A stretch of 12,576 bases of DNA from Bifidobacteriaceae bacterium (GTDB taxonomy: Bacteria > Actinomycetota > Actinomycetes > Actinomycetales > WQXJ01). The notes beneath the pieces are model-generated. The model saw only the letters and a program-made list of their open reading frames with translations, searched no databases and was not told the origin of the DNA. The DNA lies in NCBI GenBank assembly GCA_031265345.1, contig JAISCU010000004.1, positions 1-12,576 of the forward strand. Direction: 5' to 3'. A program made the translations under genes and the position numbers. How positions within the stretch are numbered: the stretch's first letter is position 1; the number at the start of each line of letters is the position of its first letter. Shown here piece after piece: positions 7,545 to 12,576 of this stretch.

Positions 7545-8096
7545 ATGCGCGAACTGACCATCACCGCCCTCGACGAGACCGCCCAGGCGCTAGCCAGGCG
7601 GGTCCTTGGCGCCGATTTCACGCCCCCGCCGCCGTTCTGGATCTGGGCTCAGAGCATGGACCTGGCCGAGCACGTCGAGCCCCTTGGCGGCTACTGCCGG
7701 AAGGAATCGCACTTACCGGTCCGGCTGCGCGAACTCAGCGTCTTGATCGTTGGACGCCACAACCGCTCGCCCTTCGCCTGGTGGGCGCACTATGAGAGCG
7801 CGATTGAGGCCGGTGTGCCGCGCGAATGCCTGGACCGGCTCGCGGCCGGGAGCGAGCCGGAGTTCGTCGCGCATGATGAGGCGACCGCCTACCGGTTCGC
7901 CTCGACAATCCTGAACAAGCACGCCGTCAGCGACGAGTTGTTCGAACAGGCGAAGACTGAACTCGGCATGACCGGCCTGATCGACCTGCTCGGTTGCATG
8001 GGCAGCTTCTCCATGAGCGCCTGGGCACTGAACGTGTTCAAACTGGGGCTTGACGACGCGACGCCGTGGCCGTTCCCGGACACGGAGCCATTTTGA
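7545..8096 (+). CDS. Carboxymuconolactone decarboxylase (CMD) family protein
   Basis: A 183-aa helical protein. Residues ~58-92 carry the family core: RLRELSVLIVGR (60-71), then FAWWAHYESAIEAGV (77-91), which matches the CMD pattern of a conserved Glu (E63), a W-x-x-H and an alanine-rich helix ending in AGV. The second half repeats an alpha-helical layout. The CxxC peroxidase pair of AhpD-type members is absent, so a thiol peroxidase role is unlikely; a decarboxylase or other lactone- or carboxylate-acting role is more plausible but not shown. ATG 7545 is chosen because AAGGAG (7533-7538) lies 6 nt upstream; the same frame is open from 7446 but that would overlap the previous gene. Its position after a lactonase and a hydrolase/reductase suggests a step in the same catabolic route. 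Confidence 0.88.
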   Translation: MRELTITALDETAQALARRVLGADFTPPPPFWIWAQSMDLAEHVEPLGGYCRKESHLPVRLRELSVLIVGRHNRSPFAWWAHYESAIEAGVPRECLDRLAAGSEPEFVAHDEATAYRFASTILNKHAVSDELFEQAKTELGMTGLIDLLGCMGSFSMSAWALNVFKLGLDDATPWPFPDTEPF

Positions 8097-8593
8097 GCCG
8101 CGCGTCAGCGCCGGTGCACCGGCCGCCCGAGGGGGTCGTTTTCCCCAGGGGTGGCCGCGAACGGCTGATCTTCACCCTGATCGGCGTGGTTTGCATGGTC
8201 ATCGTGATGGCCACCTACAACAAGGCGCTTGAACACGGCTTGACCTGGGACGTCTTCGGTCAGGTGCCGCTGGCTTTCGCTTTGCGGGCGCCGCTCGCCT
8301 TCGTCTTGCAGTTCTTCGTGGTGCAAAAGCTGGTCGCGCGGGCGGTGTCGCGCTACCAGACGATCAACGTGCTCGAGTATTACGCGATCCGCACGGGCTT
8401 CACGGTGCTCTTGATGTGCCCGGTCATGAGTTTCTATTCAATCGCGATCTATGTCGGCTTCACGTCCGACTTCGTGCTGTTGTGGATTCAGCGAATGGTG
8501 CTCAACTGGATGTTCGCGTTTGGCGTGCAGGTCTTTCTGGTCGGCCCAGTTGTCCGCAAGCTGTTCAGCCTTGTCGCAGCGGTCAGAAGCTGA
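8093..8593 (+). CDS. DUF2798-like small integral membrane protein
   Basis: A 166-aa membrane protein of unknown function. Hydrophobic segments lie at ~25-42, 58-77, 101-123 and 134-155, arranged as two similar two-helix units, the layout expected for tandem DUF2798. The N-terminal FPRGGRERLIFTLIG (17-31) and the later LLMCPVMSFY (106-115) fit that family, but the match is by pattern only. I chose TTG 8093, which overlaps the CMD stop by 4 nt (TTGA) and has GGAG (8084-8087) 5 nt upstream. GTG 8066 and GTG 8114 are in-frame alternatives. As the last gene of the + strand cluster it could assist transport or export, but nothing in the sequence shows this. Confidence 0.72.
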   Translation: MSRASAPVHRPPEGVVFPRGGRERLIFTLIGVVCMVIVMATYNKALEHGLTWDVFGQVPLAFALRAPLAFVLQFFVVQKLVARAVSRYQTINVLEYYAIRTGFTVLLMCPVMSFYSIAIYVGFTSDFVLLWIQRMVLNWMFAFGVQVFLVGPVVRKLFSLVAAVRS

Positions 8594-8629
8594 GTTCCAC
8601 CCCGATGCCGCTCGAGTGTGGTGGTGAAC
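8594..8629 (+). terminator. Possible operon-end hairpin
   Basis: Directly after the stop of the DUF2798-like gene, GTTCCACC (8594-8601) can pair with GGTGGTGAAC (8620-8629) with a 2-nt bulge. This gives an 8-bp imperfect stem around an 18-nt loop. No T-run follows, so it would be a weak or Rho-assisted terminator of the long + strand operon, as is common in high-GC actinobacteria. The rest of the gap up to 8734 is covered by the repeated element below. Confidence 0.35.
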
Positions 8630-8665
8630 GCTCGTGGCGCGGAACCCGCCCTGAACTCTACGGCC

Positions 8666-8699
8666 CTGACGCGGGCGGCCGACCGCGCGGCATCGTGCG
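8666..8699 (-). repeat. Copy 1 of a 34-nt hairpin-bearing repeat
   Basis: A 34-nt segment starting CTGACGCGGG on the + strand, 29/34 identical to 10137-10170 in the same orientation. It contains a 6-bp stem (8684-8689 with 8694-8699) around the loop GCAT. Read on the - strand it starts 35 nt past the stop of the ATPase gene, so it may be a shared 3'-end or terminator-like element. Three of the five differences from copy 2 fall in the stem, and pairing is kept in both copies. Confidence 0.6.
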
Positions 8700-8734
8700 A
8701 CTGATCGTTGGGCAGGAACAAGACTCGGGCCGGG

Positions 8735-10003
8735 TCATGCCGACGGGGGGAGCAGAGCGGGCTGGGACAACGCGCTGAGCGGAAGCGCCCAGATGCGGTC
8801 CATTAGGGGCTTGAGGTCAGTTCCCGGATAGACCACGTATCCCCTATGCAGGCCTCGCGCCTGAGCGAAGGCTGCGATCCCGGCGGCGTCCTCGCGACCG
8901 ACGAATCTGGCGGTCTTCACCTCGACGGCCACGTGGCGCCCCTTGGAGTCCGCCAACACCAAGTCGACCTCCCGTGGCGCGTGGCCGGTCTGGCGCCAGT
9001 ATCCCGCCTCAATGCCCAGGGCTGACCAGGCGGCCGAGGCAGTCACCTGATTGACGACATACGACTCCAAGAGCGCGCCCAGATGCTCCCGATCGCTGAG
9101 CAGATCCACCCCCGACCGCGCGAGCGCCTCGAAAGAGAGCGCCGTGTCGACCGGATGGACCTTGGCCCTGGAGAATGCCTGGCGGCTCGGGGCCGCGGCC
9201 AGATTCGTCAGCCAGTGGACCAGGAACAGACGCTCGAAGGCTCCCAGGTAACGGTCGATCGTCCGCCGGTCGATGCTCAAGGTTCGGCTCAGGCGACTCG
9301 CGTTGAACTGGTTCCCTGGGCCTCGAAGCAATTGGTCGAGTGCCGCTCCGGCGATGGCCGCGTCGAGGCGCAGTTCTGGGAGCGCAGAATCGGCAAGCAG
9401 GCCGATTCTGTCCGAGCGAACCTGAGCTAGCACTTGGGTCGGATCGAGAGGGGGCCTGGGAAGAGCCAGGTTGGGGAATCCGCCGGTCGCGAGGATTTCG
9501 ACCAACTGGTGCGTGGTGGTCTCGTCGCATTCGGTCGCGGTCAGATCGCCATCGAACAGCGCGGTGGCCAGGGATCGACGTTCGCCGGCCAATTCCCAGG
9601 CGGTCAACGGGGAAATGGTCCAACGCCTGGCCCTGCGGGCCAACGGGTCGGCGCCGCCCAACCCGGTGCGGCCAATCGACGCCGAGCCCGTCAGCACAAC
9701 GTGATGACCAGGCCCGAGTGAATCGACCAGCTCCTTCGTCTCCAGTGCGATGCCTGGCAGAAGCTGTGCCTCGTCGATCACGACCGGCGTGGGCAATCTC
9801 CGCAGCCAACCGGCCAAATCGGCCGCCGCCTCGGCGCGTGTCTCGGAGTTGGCCAGGGTCACATAGTGGTGCCCTGCGGGCAGGAGTTGATGGCGCACCA
9901 TGGTTGTCTTGCCAACCGCGCGCGCACCTTCGACAATGGCGACCGGCGCGGTTCGGGAGGCCAGCAGAGCATCGCCAATGGGTCTATGAACGTAATCCGT
10001 CAC
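8735..10003 (-). CDS. AAA_14 / DUF4143-type ATP-binding protein
   Basis: A 422-aa protein of the widespread prokaryotic 'ATPase + DUF4143' family. The N-terminal P-loop domain has Walker A GARAVGKTT (26-34), Walker B VVIDEAQ (74-80) and a sensor-like VLTGSAS (103-109). Residues ~205-265 hold a winged-helix-like region (SRLSRTLSIDRRTIDRYL). The C-terminal DUF4143 part has a nuclease-fold-like signature: E345-VD347 then AVEVK (359-363), resembling the D/ExK core of PD-(D/E)XK proteins. Length is typical. Function in this family is unsettled: proposed roles are DNA-linked or toxin/defence-associated, and no partner gene is adjacent here. The start is GTG 10003. No Shine-Dalgarno is visible, but a -10-like hexamer lies 6 nt upstream, suggesting a leaderless transcript. 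The gene is convergent with the transport/catabolism operon and is probably functionally independent of it. Confidence 0.9.
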   Translation of the reverse strand: MTDYVHRPIGDALLASRTAPVAIVEGARAVGKTTMVRHQLLPAGHHYVTLANSETRAEAAADLAGWLRRLPTPVVIDEAQLLPGIALETKELVDSLGPGHHVVLTGSASIGRTGLGGADPLARRARRWTISPLTAWELAGERRSLATALFDGDLTATECDETTTHQLVEILATGGFPNLALPRPPLDPTQVLAQVRSDRIGLLADSALPELRLDAAIAGAALDQLLRGPGNQFNASRLSRTLSIDRRTIDRYLGAFERLFLVHWLTNLAAAPSRQAFSRAKVHPVDTALSFEALARSGVDLLSDREHLGALLESYVVNQVTASAAWSALGIEAGYWRQTGHAPREVDLVLADSKGRHVAVEVKTARFVGREDAAGIAAFAQARGLHRGYVVYPGTDLKPLMDRIWALPLSALSQPALLPPSA

Positions 10004-10009
10004 TCAAAA

Positions 10010-10038
10010 AGTGTACATCGAATGCGCCAATTTTGGCG
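10010..10038 (-). promoter_or_regulatory. Probable leaderless promoter with palindrome upstream of the ATPase gene
   Basis: On the - strand TACACT (10015 down to 10010) resembles a -10 box, and its distance to the GTG at 10003 would place the transcription start at or next to the start codon. An inverted repeat, CGCCAA-TT-TTGGCG (10025-10038), covers the expected -35 area, where no good TTGACA match exists. An activator or repressor may therefore bind there. All of this is read by eye from consensus. Confidence 0.4.
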
Positions 10039-10092
10039 TATGGAATGTAATGGATGCTGGATTCATGCACATCGTAGGGGAACGGCCCAGGC

Positions 10093-10121
10093 GGGCAGCC
10101 CTGAAGGCGGCCGCCCTGCCC
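10093..10121. other. GC-rich inverted repeat in the marR-ATPase gap
   Basis: GGGCAG (10093-10098) and CTGCCC (10116-10121) can pair, and they enclose a 10-bp palindrome GGCGGCCGCC (10106-10115). It lies between the repeat copy 3' of marR and the ATPase promoter, so it could contribute to terminating marR transcription. GC-rich DNA yields such pairings by chance, so confidence is low. I see no gene in the gap 10004-10176. Confidence 0.25.
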
Positions 10122-10136
10122 CGAGCCAGGCCTGCG

Positions 10137-10170
10137 CTGACGCGGGAAGCCGACCGGACGGCATCGTCCG
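10137..10170 (-). repeat. Copy 2 of the 34-nt hairpin-bearing repeat
   Basis: The second copy of the element at 8666-8699, in the same orientation and 1,471 bp away. Its stem is perfect: CGGACG (10155-10160) with CGTCCG (10165-10170), loop GCAT. On the - strand it begins 6 nt after the TAA of marR. The two copies therefore sit at equivalent places, just 3' of two - strand genes, and together they bracket the ATPase gene. Confidence 0.6.
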
Positions 10171-10176
10171 CGTGCA

Positions 10177-10617
10177 TTACTCGGTGGGACGGAGCGAGCG
10201 GTCGAGGTCGGTCAACAGGGCGACCGCGTGCGCCACTGCCGCGTCACTGTCGAGATGCGGGCCGAGCAGGTCTGCCCAGCTTGCCCGGACCCGAGCTAGG
10301 TTGCCCTGCGCTTTGGGCGTTGGGAACAACTGGATGCGGCGCCGGTCCGCTGGATCGTGGGCACGCCGGACCATTCCTTGCCGCTCGAGTGAACGGAGGG
10401 CGGCGCTGGTGTTGGACGAACGCAGTCCCAAGTGGCGGCCCAAGCGTCCGGGCGTTGTGCCGGGATTCTGCTCGATGTCCCGCATGATCATCCGTTCCAA
10501 GGAACTGAGCTGCACGGCACCCGCGTCCCGAACCACTTCGGCCTGCAACCAGCGCGACAAACTCATGATCAACTCGGCCAAATCGGCCGACAGTTCGGTT
10601 CGGTCTTCAACGACCAC
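10177..10617 (-). CDS. MarR-family transcriptional regulator
   Basis: A 146-aa winged-helix regulator. An N-terminal dimerisation helix (~8-30) is followed by the DNA-binding domain: LSSLERMIMRDIEQNPGTTP (37-56), recognition helix region SSNTSAALRSLERQGMVRR (67-85) and the wing DPADRRRIQLFPT (88-100), matching the MarR 'D-x-R-D-x-R' wing. C-terminal helices at ~103-142 complete the dimer interface. The start is GTG 10617 with AGGAAG 9 nt upstream on the - strand. It is transcribed divergently from a Bcr/CflA efflux gene, with ~110 nt between starts. This is the usual arrangement in which a MarR protein represses both itself and the pump until a toxic ligand binds. The ligand cannot be predicted. 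Confidence 0.92.
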   Translation of the reverse strand: MVVEDRTELSADLAELIMSLSRWLQAEVVRDAGAVQLSSLERMIMRDIEQNPGTTPGRLGRHLGLRSSNTSAALRSLERQGMVRRAHDPADRRRIQLFPTPKAQGNLARVRASWADLLGPHLDSDAAVAHAVALLTDLDRSLRPTE

Positions 10618-10653
10618 GTTGCATCACTTCCTCGATTTGCCAGATTACTACGG

Positions 10654-10683
10654 ATAACATAGCTATTGCAGCATAGATAAAAT
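10654..10683 (+). promoter_or_regulatory. Probable MFS-gene promoter with MarR-operator-like palindrome
   Basis: The divergent gap is clearly AT-richer than its surroundings. ATAACA (10654-10659, 4/6 to -35) and TAAAAT (10678-10683, 5/6 to -10) are 18 bp apart. An 8-bp palindrome ATAGCTAT (10659-10666) lies between them, and CATAG recurs at 10672-10676. A MarR dimer bound there would block this promoter and probably the opposite one. This promoter implies transcription starting near 10690, which favours the ATG at 10730 for the pump. Confidence 0.4.
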
Positions 10684-10729
10684 GGCGAGGCATGAAATGG
10701 CGGTAGCGATGACGAATCGGGAGACGAAA

Positions 10730-11959
10730 ATGGTTGATGAGCAGCACCACGGGCGGGCGCCGGATCGCGGCGGCCCGGTCACCGTCGCCATATTGGTGAC
10801 ATTGGCTCTACTGGCGGCAGTGTCGCCCTTGGCCGCCGACCTCTACCTGCCGGCGTTCCCCGCCATGATGGTGGACCTGCGAGCCCCATCCGCCCATGTC
10901 CAGTTGTCTCTGACCGCCTTCTTGGCCGGTGTCGCCTTGGGCCAAGCGGTGTTCGGGCCGCTCTCCGACCGCTACGGGCGTATGCCTCCCCTGTTGATCG
11001 GCACTGCGGTGTACTTGGCGGCGTCCGTGGCGGCGGCGCTCGCCCCGGGCATGGGCGAACTGATAGGTGCCCGCTTCCTCCAGGGTCTGAGCGGCGCGGC
11101 CGGGATGGTGATCGGACGGGCGATCATCTCCGACCTGGCTCGCGGCAAACAAGCGGCACGGGCCTTCAGCTTGACGATGTTGGTGGGCGGTGTGGCTCCG
11201 GTGCTCGGCCCGCTGGCCGGAAGTTCTCTGGTCCGAGTGATCGGGTGGCGCGGGTTGCTTTGGATCGTCGCCGGGCTGGGGGCCATTTCCTTGGTGTTCG
11301 TCTTGGTATTCCTGCGCGAGACGCATCCAGCTCGAAGCCGCCCGGATCGTCGGCGCGGTCTGGCCGTCGGCCGTCGCGGTCGGCTGGTCAGAGCGCTCTT
11401 CACGCGCGCCTATCTGGGCAACGCGTTGACTCTCGCCTTCGCATTCTGCACCATGATGGCCTACATCTCCGCGTCTCCGTTCGTCTACCAGACACTGATG
11501 GGCTTGAGCGAGGTCGGATATGGATTGGCCTTCGGTGCCAACGCGCTCGTTTTGACCATCGGGGGCAGCTTGTCCGCACGGTTGGTGATCCGCCATTCGG
11601 AGCGGAAACTGGCCTGGATCGGGCTGCTGATCAACTTCGGCTCGATCATCGCTCTGGTCGGTCTGTCGCTGTCCGATGTGCCGCCGATCATCATGGCCGG
11701 ACCGATCCTGGCGGCTATCGGCTCGCTCGGGTTGGTGTTCGGGAACACCACTGCTCTGGCCTTGGAGACGCTGCGCAAGACCGCCGGATCCGGATCGGCC
11801 GTGCTCGGGGTGCTCCAATTCGCGCTGGCAGGGCTGGCCGCGTGGATGGTCGGCATCAGGGGAGAGAGCACCGCCGTGCCGATGGCGATCACGATGGCGT
11901 TGTGCTCGTCGGCCGCTTTAGTGGCATTCGCCACGGCGGGCTCCGGCGCTCGCCGTTGA
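10730..11959 (+). CDS. Bcr/CflA-family multidrug efflux MFS transporter
   Basis: A 409-aa, 12-helix major facilitator. Family marks are ADLYLPAFPAM (36-46) in helix 1, motif A GPLSDRYGR (76-84) between helices 2 and 3, the antiporter motif GGVAPVLGPLAG (153-164) in helix 5, RETHP (196-200) before the central loop, and SPFVYQTLMGLS (249-260). All of these are typical of Bcr/CflA drug:H+ antiporters, which expel drugs such as bicyclomycin or chloramphenicol-like compounds from the cytoplasm. ATG 10730 is preferred because GGGAG (10719-10723) lies 6 nt upstream and it is downstream of the proposed promoter. In-frame ATGs at 10682, 10697 (weak GAGG 6 nt upstream) and 10709 are alternatives. It is divergent from marR, which probably represses it. 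The drug range is unknown. Confidence 0.92.
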   Translation: MVDEQHHGRAPDRGGPVTVAILVTLALLAAVSPLAADLYLPAFPAMMVDLRAPSAHVQLSLTAFLAGVALGQAVFGPLSDRYGRMPPLLIGTAVYLAASVAAALAPGMGELIGARFLQGLSGAAGMVIGRAIISDLARGKQAARAFSLTMLVGGVAPVLGPLAGSSLVRVIGWRGLLWIVAGLGAISLVFVLVFLRETHPARSRPDRRRGLAVGRRGRLVRALFTRAYLGNALTLAFAFCTMMAYISASPFVYQTLMGLSEVGYGLAFGANALVLTIGGSLSARLVIRHSERKLAWIGLLINFGSIIALVGLSLSDVPPIIMAGPILAAIGSLGLVFGNTTALALETLRKTAGSGSAVLGVLQFALAGLAAWMVGIRGESTAVPMAITMALCSSAALVAFATAGSGARR

Positions 11960-11975
11960 CTGCCTGGAATGGCAA

Positions 11976-12016
11976 CAGGCCCGTTCACCGTCAGAATCTG
12001 ACTGTGAACGGGCCTG
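11976..12016. terminator. Bidirectional hairpin between convergent genes
   Basis: A perfect 13-bp stem, CAGGCCCGTTCAC (11976-11988) with its complement (12004-12016), continues after one mismatch into an inner 5-bp stem (GTCAG/CTGAC) with a 3-nt loop. It lies 16 nt after the MFS stop and 18 nt beyond the LPXTG-gene stop on the other strand. It can serve both genes. There is no clear T-tract on either side. Confidence 0.75.
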
Positions 12017-12034
12017 GGCCTCATGGATGGTTGA

Positions 12035-12576
12035 TCAGATTGTGTCGCTGCCTGCCCGGCGCCGGGCCGCCGTCATCGACACGCCCAGAACCGTGGCCAG
12101 CAAGGCGATGGCGATCAGGGCGGGCGCGTTCGACCCCGTGAACGGCAGGGTGCCGGTGGCGGCGGTTCCCGCGCTTGCACTACCGCTGCTGCTCGGAGGC
12201 GGTGGCGAACTGGGTGCGTCCGTGGGCTCGTCGGTCGGCTGGTCCGTGGGCTCGTCGGTCGGTGCGTCCGTGGGCTCGTCGGTCGGCTGGCCGGTGGGTT
12301 GGTAGATGGTTTGGTTGGTGGTGGTGTCGCGGGAGAACTGGCTCATGTATTCCCACGCCGCCGGCCCGTAGTCCATGTAGTGGGTGTGGTGGATGTTCTT
12401 GGCCAGGACGATCTCCATCAACGGGACGCCCGCGTCGTTGGACAGGGTGCCGATCTCCAGGGTGAATCCCCACACCGGCGAGGTGCGGTCGACCACGTTT
12501 TCCCTTGGGAACCCGAACACCGGGTAGGCGGCGAAGTCGTAGTCCGTAACGGGGTCGATGCCGTTCAACTCCATGA
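12035..12576 (-). CDS. LPXTG cell-wall-anchored protein, hydrolase-like (C-terminal part)
   Basis: This - strand open frame runs off the right edge; ~180 C-terminal residues are visible and the ATG at 12574 need not be the true start. Residue numbers count from that ATG. Residues 1-93 are a folded domain including VWGFTLEIGT (34-43), NIHHTHY (60-66) and AWEYMSQFSRD (73-83). These align with the end of the alpha/beta-hydrolase domain of the fusion protein at 5413-7488. Residues ~94-121 are a PTDEPTD[AQ] repeat stalk, then a Pro/Ser-rich spacer (122-142). A complete sortase signal follows: LPFTG (143-147), a hydrophobic helix (~150-168) and a positive tail (RRRAGSDTI). The protein should be exported and covalently linked to the wall, with the stalk spanning peptidoglycan. 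Hydrolase identity is inferred from the local resemblance; nucleophile and signal peptide are outside the window. Confidence 0.88.
   Translation of the reverse strand, partial: MELNGIDPVTDYDFAAYPVFGFPRENVVDRTSPVWGFTLEIGTLSNDAGVPLMEIVLAKNIHHTHYMDYGPAAWEYMSQFSRDTTTNQTIYQPTGQPTDEPTDAPTDEPTDQPTDEPTDAPSSPPPPSSSGSASAGTAATGTLPFTGSNAPALIAIALLATVLGVSMTAARRRAGSDTI
12219..12290 (-). repeat. 24-nt tandem repeat encoding a PTDEPTDx stalk
   Basis: Three copies of an identical 20-nt core (12219-12238, 12243-12262, 12267-12286) recur every 24 nt, separated by 4-nt spacers that alternate between CTGG and TGCG. Each unit encodes eight residues, PTDEPTDA or PTDEPTDQ, in the cell-wall-spanning stalk of the LPXTG protein. 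Near-perfect nucleotide identity implies recent expansion or homogenisation and likely length variation between strains. Confidence 0.85.

Noticed and set aside
8666..10170. Insertion sequence or transposon carrying the ATPase gene
   Set aside because: Flanking copies are direct imperfect repeats, one of them attached to the 3' side of marR. No transposase, terminal inverted repeats or short target duplications are visible; the shared 3'-element explanation fits better.
10808..11818. 336-residue open frame on the - strand across the MFS gene
   Set aside because: The + strand protein has all Bcr/CflA motifs. The antisense translation is Gln/His/Arg/Gly-rich and low in hydrophobic structure, as expected of a shadow frame.
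12219..12290. CRISPR-like array
   Set aside because: Repeats are directly adjacent with 4-nt spacers, lie in frame inside a coding stalk and encode PTDEPTDx; there are no unique spacers or cas genes.

Overview
The window comes from a high-GC Gram-positive bacterium, almost certainly an actinobacterium (Actinomycetota). The evidence is strongly GC-biased codon third positions, many GTG/TTG starts, a likely leaderless mRNA, and a sortase substrate with an LPFTG sorting signal. I cannot name the genus.

Region 1 (2-8593, + strand) looks like one long operon entered from the left. It holds the 3' end of a family-5 (peptide-type) ABC substrate-binding protein, a DppB-type permease, a DppC-type permease fused to a DppD-type ATPase, a DppF-type ATPase, a close full-length homologue of UlaG (L-ascorbate-6-phosphate lactonase), an alpha/beta-hydrolase fused to an aldo/keto-reductase, a carboxymuconolactone-decarboxylase-family protein and a small DUF2798-like membrane protein. 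Several genes overlap by 4-8 nt, and GC-rich hairpins sit in three intercistronic gaps. Together this reads as an import-and-catabolism module for a small ester- or lactone-containing molecule. The substrate is not identifiable from sequence, and no phosphotransferase or kinase genes are visible that would make ascorbate 6-phosphate.

Region 2 (8594-10617) is on the - strand. An AAA_14/DUF4143-type ATPase with a probably leaderless GTG start is followed upstream by a MarR-family regulator. A 34-nt repeated element (29/34 identical), whose hairpin is kept by compensatory base changes, lies just 3' of both genes.

Region 3 (10618-11959) is a classic divergent pair: the marR gene and a Bcr/CflA-family drug-efflux MFS transporter share an AT-rich control region.

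Region 4 (11960-12576) holds a strong hairpin between convergent genes, then the C-terminal part of a cell-wall-anchored LPXTG protein on the - strand. Its visible domain resembles the C-terminal ~75 residues of the hydrolase domain in the Region 1 fusion protein. The locus may therefore carry an extracellular and an intracellular member of the same hydrolase family. That resemblance, the hydrolase-reductase fusion and the UlaG-with-ABC-importer context are the most interesting points.
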